Below, one piece after another: positions 9,630-19,421 of a stretch of 64,000 nucleotides of DNA (its first letter is position 1; each line of letters begins with the position of its first letter). The stretch is from Streptomyces sp. WM6386 (GTDB lineage: Bacteria; Actinomycetota; Actinomycetes; Streptomycetales; Streptomycetaceae). The notes beneath the pieces were generated by a model. It ran no database searches, was not told the DNA's origin, and worked only from the letters and a program-made list of their open reading frames with translations. The position numbers and the translations under genes are program-made. The stretch is from assembly GCF_000972385.1 (NCBI RefSeq), contig NZ_JXTE01000011.1, positions 1 through 64,000 of the forward strand, read 5' to 3'.

Positions 9630-11044
9630 GTGCCGTCGATGCTTGATGCATGCGTGGTGGGTGCGGGACCGAACGGACTGACCGCTGCCGTGGAGCTGGC
9701 CCGCCGCGGCTTCTCCGTGGCCCTCTTCGAGGCCCGCGACACCGTCGGCGGGGGAGCCCGCACCGAGGAACTCACACTGCCGGGCTTCCGGCACGACCCG
9801 TGCTCCGCCGCACACCCCCTCGGCATCAACTCGCCCGCGTTCCGCGCCCTTCCGCTGGAGCGGTACGGCCTGGAGTGGCTGCACCCCGACCTCCCCATGG
9901 CCCACCCCTTCACCGACGGCACCGCCGCCGTGCTGTCCCGTTCGGTCGCCGAGACGGCCGCCTCGTTGGGGCCGCGCGACGCGGGGGCGTACCGCAGGCT
10001 GGTCGAGCCGTTCCTGCCCCGATGGGACACCCTGGTCCGGGACTTCATGTCGCTGCCGCTCACCGCGCTGCCCCGCGACCCGGTGACCCTCGCCCGCTTC
10101 GGCCTCGTCGGTCTGCCCCCGTCGACCTGGCTGTTGCGCCGCTTCCGCGACGAGCGCGCCAAGGCGCTGTTCGCCGGTCTCGTCGCGCACGTCATGGCGC
10201 CCCTCTCCGGCTTCGCCACCGGCGCCATCGGCCTGGTCTTCGCGCTCGCCGCGCACGCACGCGGCTGGCCCGTCGCCCGTGGCGGCTCCCAGTCCATCTC
10301 CGACGCGCTCGCGGCCTACCTCAAGGACCTCGGCGGCGCCATCCACACCGACTACGAGGTCAAACGGCTCGACGACCTGCCGCCCGCCCGCGCCTACATC
10401 TTCGACACCTCGCCCACCGCGCTGGCCCGCATCGCCGGCTTCGGCCGCTACTACGACAGCTACCGGTACGGCCCGGGCGTCTTCAAGGTCGACTACGCCC
10501 TCGACGGCCCGGTGCCCTGGACCGCGCCGGAGCCCCGCACCGCCGGCACCGTGCAGATCGGCGCGAACGCCGCCGAGATCAGCACCGCCCTGCGCGCGGC
10601 GTCCCGGGAGGGCACGGCCCCCGGCAAACCGTTCATGATCACCGTGCAGCCCAGCGTGGTGGACCCCACCCGGGCCCCCGAGGGCAAACACGTCTTCTGG
10701 GCCTACGGCCATGTCCCCAGCGGCTGGACCGGGGACCTCACCGACGCCATCGAGCGCCAACTGGAGCGTTTCGCCCCGGGGTTCCGCGACCTGGTCCTGG
10801 CCCGCGCCACCGCCGGCCCGCCCGAACTGGCCGCCCGCAACGCCAACTACGTCGGCGGCGACATCGGCTCCGGCGCGGTCACCGGACTGCAGATCCTGCT
10901 GCGCCCCAAGCTGTCCCTGTCCCCGTACGCCACCCCGCACCCGGCCGTCTTCATCTGCTCGTCCGCCACCCCGCCGGGCCCGGGCGTGCACGGCATGTCC
11001 GGGCACAATGCGGCGAAAGCGGTGTGGAGGAGGCTGCGGCAGAC

Positions 11045-11048
<4 letters not shown>
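9630..11048 (+). CDS. FAD-dependent oxidoreductase, phytoene-desaturase-like
   Basis: 472 residues. The N-terminal dinucleotide-binding motif [24 protein letters not shown] is followed by the Glu that binds ribose ([16 protein letters not shown]). The C-terminal FAD contact region reads [17 protein letters not shown]. This is the CrtI/amine-oxidase fold of carotenoid desaturases and isomerases, but no crt genes are near, so it is probably one of the many uncharacterised actinobacterial relatives. GTG 9630 is preceded by GAAGGGG and GAAG; a -10-like TATCCT lies at 9588-9593. The stop overlaps the macrodomain gene by 4 bases (ATGA), so the two are made together, an unusual partnership. Confidence 0.85.
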
Positions 11049-11554
<506 letters not shown>

Positions 11555-11573
11555 CGCGGGCGACCGCACGCGA

Positions 11574-11607
11574 CCGGGCCGCCAGGGTGGGATTCCGAGC
11601 GGCCCGG
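11574..11607. terminator. Hairpin terminator between convergent genes
   Basis: CCGGGCCGC (11574-11582) and GCGGCCCGG (11599-11607) form a perfect 9-base stem with a 16-base loop. It lies 20 bases after the macrodomain stop and 16 bases from the stop of the convergent secreted-protein gene. Confidence 0.65.
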
Positions 11608-11622
11608 CAGGCGAAACCGTCA

Positions 11623-12162
11623 CTACGCCACGGGTGGCGCCGGCACCTCCGGCAGGGCGCCGAGGAGCCCGGTGACCAGTCCCAGCACCGGGGACAGCAG
11701 GCCGGTGACCGCGCTCAGCACTCCGCCGAGGTCGAGCGAGGTCAACGCGCTGATCAGCCCCTGGACCGCGGACGTGAGCGAGGCCAGCAGGTCACCCACG
11801 GGATCGGCCGCCGCGGCCACGGACCGGTCGGCGGGACGGTCCAGGCTCTTCAGGCGCTCCTGGACGGTCAGGTTCCAGGCCCGCAACTCCTGCGCGTACG
11901 CGGCCGCCGCCTCCGGGTCGAGCCGGGTGCCGTCCGCCTCGCCGAGGTCCGCGACCGTGTCGAGGAGGGGCGCCAGTGCGCCGTCGTGGCCGAGGAGCGT
12001 GTCCGTCTCGGCGCCGGAGCGCTGGGCGGCCTCGCTGATGCTCAGGCCCGGCACCGCTCGGCCCGCGTCGCCGACGGCGGCGGCGGTGCCGACCGGTCCG
12101 AGGACCAGTGCGGCACAGACCAGGGGCGGCACGAGGAGGCCGCGGGAGACTAGGGCGCGCAT
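11623..12162 (-). CDS. Small secreted protein of unknown function
   Basis: 179 residues. The N-terminus MRALVSRGLLVPPLVCAALV ends near GTAAAVG, a clear Sec signal peptide with an Ala-X-Ala-type cleavage site. The mature part has an acidic helical region (ALAPLLDTVADLGEADGTRLDPEAAAAY). It finishes with a strongly amphipathic or hydrophobic tail of repeated Leu/Val/Gly-rich segments (LLSPVLGLVTGLLGALPEVP), which could associate with membrane or the cell wall. AAAGGAAC just upstream of ATG 12162 is a good ribosome binding site. No known domain was recognised. Confidence 0.75.
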   Translation of the reverse strand: MRALVSRGLLVPPLVCAALVLGPVGTAAAVGDAGRAVPGLSISEAAQRSGAETDTLLGHDGALAPLLDTVADLGEADGTRLDPEAAAAYAQELRAWNLTVQERLKSLDRPADRSVAAAADPVGDLLASLTSAVQGLISALTSLDLGGVLSAVTGLLSPVLGLVTGLLGALPEVPAPPVA

Positions 12163-12434
12163 GGAGTTCCTTTCGACGCGCTGGAAGCTGCTGCTCTTGC
12201 GCCCACGGTGGGAACCGCCCCGGCACCCCGCAAACCGATCAGCTCGCCCGCACCGGCCTCAGCGCCACCCCACGGCGACCCTGACCAGGGTCTTTGCCGC
12301 GGAACGCGGCTCCTTACGGGTGTCAGCCCCACGTTCCGCCGTCAGAGGGTGCCGCGACCGGAGCGTGTCCGGGTGCACCTCGGCTGCCGCCGCCGGATCA
12401 TGGGACCCACTGCCCTGGAGAACGGGAGGTTCCT

Positions 12435-14177
12435 GTGGGGTCGGACTTCCCCCTCCCACGGACCCTGCTGTCCGAGGACGTCGAGACGCTGCTGGCGGGC
12501 GCGACCGCGGAGCTGGGGCGTGAATACCGCGTGCTGCGGGAGATCGTGGAGGGCGGGGCAGCGGCCGTGGCGGTCCTCGACACGCAGCTGCGCTATGTGT
12601 ACGTCAACCCCCACATGGCCCGGATCGTCGGCGTACCGGCCGAGGACCAGCTCGGACGGACCCTCGCCGAGGTCATCCCGGGAGTGGAGAGGCCGGAGGA
12701 AGTGCCGCGGGCCGTGCTGCGGGACGGCCGGCCGCGCGATGTCCTCATCGCCGGGGACATGGGCGCCGGGATGTCCCGTGAGCCGCGGGAGTGGCACAGC
12801 ACGTACCACCGGCTCCAGAACGAGCGCGGCGAGATCGTCGGACTCGTGGCCATCGGCGTCGAGATCACCGAGCCGCGCCGCTATCTCAACGAGCTGGAAC
12901 GGGCCCACGGCCGGATGGCCATGCTGCACGCCGCCACCCTGCGGATCGGCACCACGCTGGACCTGGAGACCACCTGCCAGGAACTCGTCGACTTCGCCGT
13001 CCGCGACCTCGCGGACGGGGCCTCGGTCGAGCTGGTCGTGGAGAACGAACCGGTGAGCTCCCCGCGGGCCCCTACGGCCGGGGTGATGCGGATGCGGCGG
13101 GCCGCCGTGAGCGCCCGGCCGGAGCTCGCGGTGCGGCTCGGCGGACTGGCGGGCCCGGACGACGTGAACGACCACGGGCCGACGTCCCCCATGCGCCGCT
13201 GTCTGGAACGCGGGCGGCCCTTCGTGACGAGCATGCCGACCCGGGTCCGGCCCAGGGGGCCCTACGCGGAGCGGCTGGAGCGCTACCGCGCTGCCGGGAT
13301 CCACTCCACGCTGGTCGTGCCCCTGCGGACCGACTCCCGCAGCGTGGGCGTCCTCGCCCTGGTCCGGGCGGGCTCCTCACCCGCCTTCACCGCCGAGGAC
13401 GCCGTGGTGGCACAGGAAATCGCGGGGCGCGCCTCCCACGCCATGGAACGCGCCCAGCGCTACACCCGCGAGCACACCATGGCCCTGGAGCTCCAGCGGG
13501 CCCTGCTCAGCGAGCCGACCCTGCCGCACCCGGACCTGGAGACCGCCTCCCGCTATCTCCCGGCCGACGACAGCGCGGTCGTGGGCGGCGACTGGTACGA
13601 CTCGCTGGCGCTTCCGCACGGCCGCAACCTCCTGGTCATCGGCGATGTCATGGGCCACGGCGTCGAGGCCGCCGTCGCGATGAGCCACTACCGCTCCATG
13701 CTGCGCGCCCTCGCCTCCTCCGGAATGCCCCTGCACGAGATGCTCGCCGCCGCCGACCGCATGGTCGCCGGGTCCGGCTTCGAGCGCGTAGCCACCTGCC
13801 TGCTGGCGTTGGGCGACCCGGCCACGGACACGGTCAGCTACGCGAACGCCGGCCACCTGCCACCGCTGCGGATCCTGCCCGACGGCCGCGTCGAACTGGT
13901 CCCGCTGCCGGCCGGCCCACCCCTGGGCACCGGCATGGGCGTCTACGAGACGGTCACCCGCCCGGGCATCCCGGGCGGGGTCCTGCTCCTCTACACCGAC
14001 GGCCTCGTGGAACGCCGGGGCGAGGACATCGACGTCTCCCTGCACCGACTGACGGAACTGCGCCTGCAGCCCGGCGGAGGCCTGGACGAGATCCTCGACG
14101 GAATCCTGGCGCACGCCGCGACAGGATCGGCGCGCGACGACATCGCCTTGCTGGCGGCGCGGACGCGGGGGGCGTGA
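12435..14177 (+). CDS. PAS-GAF-SpoIIE (PP2C-type) protein phosphatase
   Basis: 580 residues. The PAS domain (about 30-140) starts GGAAAVAVLDTQLRYVYVNP. A GAF domain (about 165-335) contains STLVVPLRTDSRSVGVLAL. The C-terminal SpoIIE-type PP2C domain (about 350-575) has the metal-binding motifs GGDWYDS, GDVMGHGVEAA, YTDGLVERRGED and RDDIALLA. Such enzymes dephosphorylate STAS anti-anti-sigma factors in partner-switching cascades in response to a signal sensed by PAS/GAF. It lacks the fused anti-sigma kinase domain seen in the second SpoIIE protein at 50880. GTG 12435 has GGGAGG five bases upstream. No anti-sigma gene is adjacent, so the partner is elsewhere. Confidence 0.9.
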   Translation: MGSDFPLPRTLLSEDVETLLAGATAELGREYRVLREIVEGGAAAVAVLDTQLRYVYVNPHMARIVGVPAEDQLGRTLAEVIPGVERPEEVPRAVLRDGRPRDVLIAGDMGAGMSREPREWHSTYHRLQNERGEIVGLVAIGVEITEPRRYLNELERAHGRMAMLHAATLRIGTTLDLETTCQELVDFAVRDLADGASVELVVENEPVSSPRAPTAGVMRMRRAAVSARPELAVRLGGLAGPDDVNDHGPTSPMRRCLERGRPFVTSMPTRVRPRGPYAERLERYRAAGIHSTLVVPLRTDSRSVGVLALVRAGSSPAFTAEDAVVAQEIAGRASHAMERAQRYTREHTMALELQRALLSEPTLPHPDLETASRYLPADDSAVVGGDWYDSLALPHGRNLLVIGDVMGHGVEAAVAMSHYRSMLRALASSGMPLHEMLAAADRMVAGSGFERVATCLLALGDPATDTVSYANAGHLPPLRILPDGRVELVPLPAGPPLGTGMGVYETVTRPGIPGGVLLLYTDGLVERRGEDIDVSLHRLTELRLQPGGGLDEILDGILAHAATGSARDDIALLAARTRGA

Positions 14178-14217
14178 GCGGGCCCGCCCACAGGGTGCCC
14201 GTATCGGCTCGGGGCCG

Positions 14218-15402
14218 TCAGCCGCGTCCGGCGCCCGCCCGTCGTCGTACCCCCACCACCACGGCCACCGCCGGCCCGCACGCCAGCAGTAGCGCCAGCG
14301 TCCCGTACCCGTAGGCCAGCGTCGCCGCCGCAGCCACCCCCGCGACCAGCAACGGCCCGCCCGCGTCGCCCAGTTCACGTCCCAGCTCGGCCGCGCCCAT
14401 GGTCTGCCCCAGCCGTTCCGGAGGGGTCGCCGAGGCGAGGGCGGCGAAGCCCAGCGGGGTGATCAGGCCCGTGCCCGCGCCGATGAGGGCCGCGGCGAGC
14501 AGTACGCCCGTCAGACCCGGCAGCATCGCACAGGCCAGGCCCGCCGCCGCGAGCAGCAGCCCCACGACGAGCCCGCCCCGCGCCGTGATGCGCCCCGCGT
14601 CCAACGCCCGCCCCGCCCGCGGCTGTACGACCGCCGCACACGCCGCCAGCACCGACACCGCCGCACCCGTCGCCACGGTCCCGAGCCCGGCCACCGCCCC
14701 CGATACGGGAAGGAACCCGACGCCCACCGACAGTGCGGCGGTCGCCCCCGCGAGCGCGGCCGTCGGCACGAGGAACACCGGATCGGCCAGCCGTCGCGCC
14801 AGGTCGACAACCGTCTGCCGGGCCCGGGGAAGCGGCGGTACGACGGGTACGGCGACCAGCGCCCACACCGCCACGGACGCCCCCAGCACTGCCAGCACCG
14901 TGAACAGCAGCCGCAGTCCGCCCGCCCACACCAGGACCCCGCCGAGCAGCGGACCGAGCGTGTAGCCGATGGACTTGTAGAAGCCGTAACTCCCGAACGC
15001 CCGCCCGTGCTTGGCCGCCGGATTGAGCCGGGCCACCAGCGCGGAGGCGGCCGGGGAGAAGGCCGAGGCGGCCGCGCCCTGGCCGAGCCGCGCGGCCCAC
15101 AGCCATCCCGGACTGTCGGCGAGGGCGTACAGCGCGGACGCCACGGCGAACGCCACCAGCCCGCCCAGCAGTACGGGGCGCGCCCCGATCCGGTCGGCGA
15201 TCGTGCCGAACACCGGCTTCAGCAGGACCTCGGCGCCGTCGTACAGCGCGAGCAGCCCGCCCAGCACCAGCAGCGAGGTGACCGCGTCCTCCCTGTCCCC
15301 GCCGAGGTTCGCGGCGATGCCGTGCGCCCCGAACGCGGTGGTGAAACCGGCCGCGTACAGCGGCCACATCCGGCGCGCGGGCGCCTCACTCGGTGGCGTC
15401 AC
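14218..15402 (-). CDS. MFS transporter co-transcribed with an ArsR regulator
   Basis: About 394 residues with 12 hydrophobic segments and the MFS loop signature FGTIADRIGARPVLLGG between helices 2 and 3. It resembles small multidrug or metallophore-type exporters. Its GTG start at 15402 lies 17 bases inside the 3' end of the arsR gene, so the two are translationally coupled; an in-frame ATG at 15369 (MWPLYAAGF) is the alternative start. Coupling to a metal-type ArsR that is divergent from a metal ATPase suggests a role in metal homeostasis, perhaps metal or chelate efflux. That is inference; the sequence shows only the MFS fold. Confidence 0.82.
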   Translation of the reverse strand: MTPPSEAPARRMWPLYAAGFTTAFGAHGIAANLGGDREDAVTSLLVLGGLLALYDGAEVLLKPVFGTIADRIGARPVLLGGLVAFAVASALYALADSPGWLWAARLGQGAAASAFSPAASALVARLNPAAKHGRAFGSYGFYKSIGYTLGPLLGGVLVWAGGLRLLFTVLAVLGASVAVWALVAVPVVPPLPRARQTVVDLARRLADPVFLVPTAALAGATAALSVGVGFLPVSGAVAGLGTVATGAAVSVLAACAAVVQPRAGRALDAGRITARGGLVVGLLLAAAGLACAMLPGLTGVLLAAALIGAGTGLITPLGFAALASATPPERLGQTMGAAELGRELGDAGGPLLVAGVAAAATLAYGYGTLALLLACGPAVAVVVGVRRRAGAGRG

Positions 15403-15742
15403 TGAGGCCAAGACGCAGATGCTCCACGTGGTAGACGGCCTGGTCGAGCAACTCGGCGACATGGTGGTCGTGGAGCGCGTACACGACGGACCGGCCGCGC
15501 CGCTCGCCGACGACGAGCCCGAGATTGCGCAGCAGCCGCAACTGGTGCGAACACGCCGACTGCTCCATCCCCACCTCGGACGCCAACTCCGTTGCGGGCA
15601 AAGGGCCTTCACGCAGCCGCGCGAGGATCAGCAGCCGGGAGGGGGTCGAGAGGGCCTGGAGCGTGGTGGCGACCTTCGCGACGTTGCCCGCGTCGAGGCG
15701 TACCCGCTCGTCGTCGGTGGTGGTGACGGCTCCATGACCCAT
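15386..15742 (-). CDS. ArsR/SmtB-family metal-sensing repressor
   Basis: 118 residues from ATG 15742. It is a winged helix-turn-helix with ALSTPSRLLILARLREGPLPATELA, recognition helix MEQSACSHQLRLLRNLGLV and wing GERRGRSVVYALHD. The tail HDHHVAELLDQAVYHVEHL is the alpha-5 helix with D-x-H-H...H-x-x-E spacing, where NmtR/SmtB/CzrA proteins bind Zn, Ni or Co at the dimer interface. No alpha-3 CxC arsenic site is present. ATG 15742 is favoured over ATG 15760 because a -10-like TAAGAT ends 7 bases upstream. The gene faces a P1B-4 ATPase across a palindromic operator and is coupled to an MFS gene, so autoregulation and control of both efflux genes is likely. Confidence 0.9.
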   Translation of the reverse strand: MGHGAVTTTDDERVRLDAGNVAKVATTLQALSTPSRLLILARLREGPLPATELASEVGMEQSACSHQLRLLRNLGLVVGERRGRSVVYALHDHHVAELLDQAVYHVEHLRLGLSDATE

Positions 15743-15749
15743 GCGGGGT

Positions 15750-15804
15750 ATCTTACTCATCGCACATGAACAGATGAATGAGTCTTCATGTGTTCCTGTA
15801 TGGT
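15750..15804. promoter_or_regulatory. Symmetric divergent promoter and operator between arsR and the P1B-4 ATPase
   Basis: CACATGAA (15763-15770) and TTCATGTG (15785-15792) are perfect inverted arms 14 bases apart. On the minus strand, -10-like TAAGAT (15750-15755) lies 7 bases before arsR ATG 15742. On the plus strand, TATGGT (15799-15804) lies 7 bases before ATPase GTG 15812. The palindrome centre (15777.5) falls midway between the two -10 boxes, so one bound dimer would cover both -35 regions. Both transcripts appear leaderless. Confidence 0.72.
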
Positions 15805-15811
15805 GTGCCGG

Positions 15812-17872
15812 GTGTCAGCGACCCTCGCCCCCAGCCGTGCCCCTTCGTCCGCCCGGACGGCTCCACGCCGCCGCACCCGTGTCCTCGCCCTGCCGGAGGC
15901 CCGGTGGGCGCTGGGGGCGACAGTGTCGTTCCTGGCCGGCCTGCTCCTGGATACCGTCGTCGACAGCTCGTCGTGGGTCTACGGGCTTCTGTATGCGATC
16001 GCCTATGCGGCGGGCGGCTGGGAGCCCGCGCTGGAAGGCCTGCGGGCTCTGCGCGACAAGACCCTCGACGTCGACCTGCTGATGATCGTCGCCGCCCTCG
16101 GTGCGGCAGCCATCGGGCAGGTACTGGACGGCGCCCTGCTGATCGTCATCTTCGCCACCTCCGGCGCACTGGAGGCCCTGGCCACGGCCCGCACCGCGGA
16201 TTCGGTACGAGGCCTGCTGGATCTCGCACCCACCACCGCGACCCGGGTCACGGGCGCCGACACCGAGGAGACGGTCCCTACCACCGAACTCGCCGTCGGG
16301 GACGTCCTGTTGATCCGCCCGGGCGAGCGCATCGGCGCCGACGGCCGGGTGCTCGACGGCACGAGCGAGGCCGACCAGGCCACCATCACCGGCGAACCGC
16401 TGCCGGTGCTCAAGCGCCCCGGCGACGAGGTCTTCGCCGGCACCCTCAACGGCACCGGCGCCCTGCGTGTCCGCGTCGAACGCGACCCCGCCGACTCGGT
16501 CATCGCCCGCATCGTCACGCTGGTCGAGGAGGCGTCCCGCACCAAGGCGCCGACCCAGCTGTTCATCGAGAAGGCCGAGCAGCGGTACGCGGTGGCCGTG
16601 GTGGCCGCCACGCTCGCCGTGTTCGCCGTGCCGTTGGCCTTCGGCGCCGACCTCACGGGCGCGCTGCTGCGGGCGATGACCTTCATGATCGTCGCCTCGC
16701 CGTGTGCGGTCGTACTCGCGACGATGCCACCCCTGCTGTCGGCCATCGCCAACGCCGGCCGGCACGGTGTGCTGGTCAAGTCGGCCGTGGCGATGGAGCG
16801 GCTGGGGGAGATCGACATGGCCGCGCTCGACAAGACGGGGACGCTGACGGAGGGGGTGCCGGAGGTGACGGACGTGCGGCCGCTGCCGGATTCCGGGCTG
16901 GACGCGGACGGGCTGCTCGCCCTGGCCGCCGCGGCCGAACACCCCAGTGAGCATCCGTTGGCCCGGGCGATCGTGGGGGCCGCGCGGGGGAGGGGGCTGC
17001 GGATCGCTGCCGCGGAGGACTTCGTGGCGGAGCCGGGGCGCGGGGTCGCTGCCGTGGTCGAGGGGCGGGTGGTGAGGGTCGGGGGGGTGGAGGCTCTCGT
17101 CGGCGGGACGGGGGAGACGGGCGACCGTATGCACTCGGCCGTGGACGGTATGCACGATCTTGGCGATCGTATGCACGCCTTGGCTGTCGGCACGGACCTC
17201 ACCGCCACGGCCGCCGGTACCGTCTTCGCCGCCACCGCAGCCGGCGGCGAAACCGCCGTCCTCGTCACCCGCGACCGAACCCCCGTGGGCACCCTCGCCC
17301 TCACCGACCGCCTCCGCCCGGCCGCCCCCTCCGCGACCGCCGCCCTCACCGCGCTGACCGGCACCGCCCCGGTCCTCCTCACCGGTGACAACCCGTCCGC
17401 CGCCGCGCGCGTCGCCGAGGCGACCGGCCTGAGTGACGTCCGCGCGGACCTCCTCCCCGAGGACAAGGTGAAGGCCGTACGCGGTATGCAGGACGCGGGC
17501 CGCAAGGTGCTGTTCGTCGGCGACGGGGTCAACGACGCGCCTGCCCTCGCCGCCGCGCACGCCGGGGTCGCGATGGGGCGTGCCGGGTCCGACCTGGCGC
17601 TGGAGACGGCGGACGCGGTCGTGGTGCGCGACGAGCTGGCGGCCGTGCCCGCGGTCGTACGGCTGTCCCGGGCCGCCCGTCGCCTCGTGGTGCAGAATCT
17701 CCTCATCGCGGGGACGTGCATCACCGTGCTCGTCGTGTGGGACCTCGTCGGTCATCTCCCCCTGCCGCTCGGCGTCGCAGGTCACGAGGGCTCGACCGTG
17801 CTGGTCGGGCTGAACGGGCTGCGGCTGCTGCGCGAATCCGCGTGGCGATCCGGGACGGCGCAGGAAGCGTGA
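15812..17872 (+). CDS. P1B-4-type heavy-metal-transporting ATPase (Co/Fe/Ni/Zn class)
   Basis: 686 residues. It carries the P-type hallmarks: TITGEPLPV in the actuator domain, phosphorylation site D340KTGT, nucleotide-binding EHPSEHPLARAI, and hinge GDGVNDAPALA. The transmembrane metal motif is S296PC rather than CPC, and the last helix carries H658EGST. SPC together with HEGS/GT defines P1B-4 pumps such as CoaT and CtpD, which export Co2+ and Fe2+ and sometimes Ni or Zn. No N-terminal HMA domain is present, as is usual for this class. The nucleotide-binding domain contains an unusual Met-His heptad insert at residues 438-458. GTG 15812 is chosen because a -10-like element ends 7 bases before it. 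Confidence 0.9.
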   Translation: MSATLAPSRAPSSARTAPRRRTRVLALPEARWALGATVSFLAGLLLDTVVDSSSWVYGLLYAIAYAAGGWEPALEGLRALRDKTLDVDLLMIVAALGAAAIGQVLDGALLIVIFATSGALEALATARTADSVRGLLDLAPTTATRVTGADTEETVPTTELAVGDVLLIRPGERIGADGRVLDGTSEADQATITGEPLPVLKRPGDEVFAGTLNGTGALRVRVERDPADSVIARIVTLVEEASRTKAPTQLFIEKAEQRYAVAVVAATLAVFAVPLAFGADLTGALLRAMTFMIVASPCAVVLATMPPLLSAIANAGRHGVLVKSAVAMERLGEIDMAALDKTGTLTEGVPEVTDVRPLPDSGLDADGLLALAAAAEHPSEHPLARAIVGAARGRGLRIAAAEDFVAEPGRGVAAVVEGRVVRVGGVEALVGGTGETGDRMHSAVDGMHDLGDRMHALAVGTDLTATAAGTVFAATAAGGETAVLVTRDRTPVGTLALTDRLRPAAPSATAALTALTGTAPVLLTGDNPSAAARVAEATGLSDVRADLLPEDKVKAVRGMQDAGRKVLFVGDGVNDAPALAAAHAGVAMGRAGSDLALETADAVVVRDELAAVPAVVRLSRAARRLVVQNLLIAGTCITVLVVWDLVGHLPLPLGVAGHEGSTVLVGLNGLRLLRESAWRSGTAQEA
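17123..17185 (+). repeat. Three-copy 21-base in-frame repeat encoding D(R/G)MH heptads
   Basis: GTATGCAC occurs at 17127, 17148 and 17169, exactly 21 bases apart and in frame. The three encoded units are DRMHSAV, DGMHDLG and DRMHALA (residues 438-458 of the ATPase). The segment lies in the nucleotide-binding domain of the pump, after the RVVRVGGVEAL strand. Confidence 0.8.
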
Positions 17873-17927
17873 GGTTGATGTCGGATTCCCGCCAGCCCAT
17901 GCCGGGTGGCTGCACCATGCTGAACGT

Positions 17928-19412
17928 ATGCAGAAGGGGATGCACAGCGACACCGAGCGCTGCGTGCGCGCAGTCCAGTCCAAGGACGCCCGGTTCGACG
18001 GGTGGTTCTTCACGGCGGTCCTGACCACCCGGATCTACTGCCGGCCCAGTTGCCCGGTGGTGCCGCCCAAGCCGGAGAACATGACGTTCTATCCGAGCGC
18101 GGCCGCCTGTCAGCAGGCCGGCTTCCGGGCCTGCAAACGCTGCCGTCCGGACACCAGCCCCGGCTCCCCCGAGTGGAACCAGCGCGCGGACCTGGTCGCC
18201 CGGGCGATGCGGCTGATCGCCGACGGCATCGTCGACCGCGAGGGCGTGCCCGGACTCGCCTCCCGGCTCGGCTACAGCACCCGGCAGATCGAACGCCAGC
18301 TCCGCGCCGAGCTCGGCGCGGGCCCGCTCGCCCTCGCCAGGGCCCAACGCGCCCAGACGGCAAGGCTGTTGATCGAGACGACCCCGCTGCCGATGGCGGA
18401 GATCGCCTTCGCCGCCGGCTTCTCCTCCATCCGCACCTTCAACGACACCGTGCGCGAGGTCTTCGCCCTCTCGCCGAGCGAACTGCGCACCCGGGCACCG
18501 AAGAAGGGCACCCCCGCGAGCACCCCGGGCGCCCTCACCCTGCGTCTGCCGTTCCGCGCCCCTCTCAACCCCGACAACCTCTTCGGTCACCTCGCGGCGA
18601 CCGCCGTACCGGGGGTGGAGGAGTGGCGGGACGGCGCGTACCGGCGCACGCTCCGACTGCCGTACGGCCACGGCATCGTGACGCTCACCCCCAACCCCGA
18701 CCACATCGCCTGCCGCCTCACCCTCAGCGACCTGCGCGACCTGACCGTCGCCATCAGCCGCTGCCGGCGCATGCTCGACCTGGACGCCGATCCGGTCGCG
18801 ATCGACGACCAGTTGCGCACGGACCCGGTGCTGGCGCCGCTGGTCGACAAGGCTCCGGGGCGGCGGGTGCCGCGGACGGTCGACGAGGCGGAGTTCGCCG
18901 TACGGGCGGTCCTCGGGCAGCAGGTGTCCACGGCGGCGGCCCGTACCCACGCGGCCCGACTGGTGACCGCGCACGGCGAGCCGCTGGAGGACCCCGAGGG
19001 CGGCCTGACGCACCTCTTCCCGTCCCCTCAGGCGCTCGCCGCCCTCGATCCGCAGTCACTGGCGATGCCGCGCACCCGCCGGGCCACCTTCACCACCCTG
19101 GTGGCCCAACTCGCCGAAGGATCACTCAACCTGGGCGTGGAGGGCGACTGGACGGAAACCCGCGCCCGCCTCCTCGCCCTGCCCGGCTTCGGCGCCTGGA
19201 CGGTCGACGTCATCGCGATGCGCGCGCTCGGGGACCCCGACGCCTTCCTCCCCACCGACCTCGGCATCCGCAAGGCCGCCCAGGAGCTGGGCCTCCCGTC
19301 GACCCCGGCCGCGCTGACCGCGCGGGCGGCGGCCTGGCGGCCCTGGCGGGCGTACGCGGTCCAGTACCTGTGGGCGACCGACAGTCACCCGATCAACTTC
19401 CTCCCGGTATAA
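17928..19412 (+). CDS. Ada N-domain / AraC / AlkA fusion (methyl-phosphotriester sensor and 3-methyladenine DNA glycosylase)
   Basis: 494 residues. Residues 1-80 form the Ada methyl-phosphotriester domain with zinc ligands C38, C42, C69 and C72 at the E. coli Ada spacing; Cys38 is the expected methyl acceptor. Residues ~85-185 are an AraC-type helix-turn-helix. Residues ~200-490 are an AlkA glycosylase with the helix-hairpin-helix LLALPGFGAWTVDVIAM and the catalytic Asp in PTDLG. The protein thus senses alkylated DNA, activates transcription and excises alkylated bases. It precedes an ogt gene by 9 bases, forming an adaptive-response operon. ATG 17928 gives the family-typical N-terminus; no clear ribosome binding site is seen. 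Confidence 0.93.
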   Translation: MQKGMHSDTERCVRAVQSKDARFDGWFFTAVLTTRIYCRPSCPVVPPKPENMTFYPSAAACQQAGFRACKRCRPDTSPGSPEWNQRADLVARAMRLIADGIVDREGVPGLASRLGYSTRQIERQLRAELGAGPLALARAQRAQTARLLIETTPLPMAEIAFAAGFSSIRTFNDTVREVFALSPSELRTRAPKKGTPASTPGALTLRLPFRAPLNPDNLFGHLAATAVPGVEEWRDGAYRRTLRLPYGHGIVTLTPNPDHIACRLTLSDLRDLTVAISRCRRMLDLDADPVAIDDQLRTDPVLAPLVDKAPGRRVPRTVDEAEFAVRAVLGQQVSTAAARTHAARLVTAHGEPLEDPEGGLTHLFPSPQALAALDPQSLAMPRTRRATFTTLVAQLAEGSLNLGVEGDWTETRARLLALPGFGAWTVDVIAMRALGDPDAFLPTDLGIRKAAQELGLPSTPAALTARAAAWRPWRAYAVQYLWATDSHPINFLPV

Positions 19413-19421
19413 GGACGTTCC

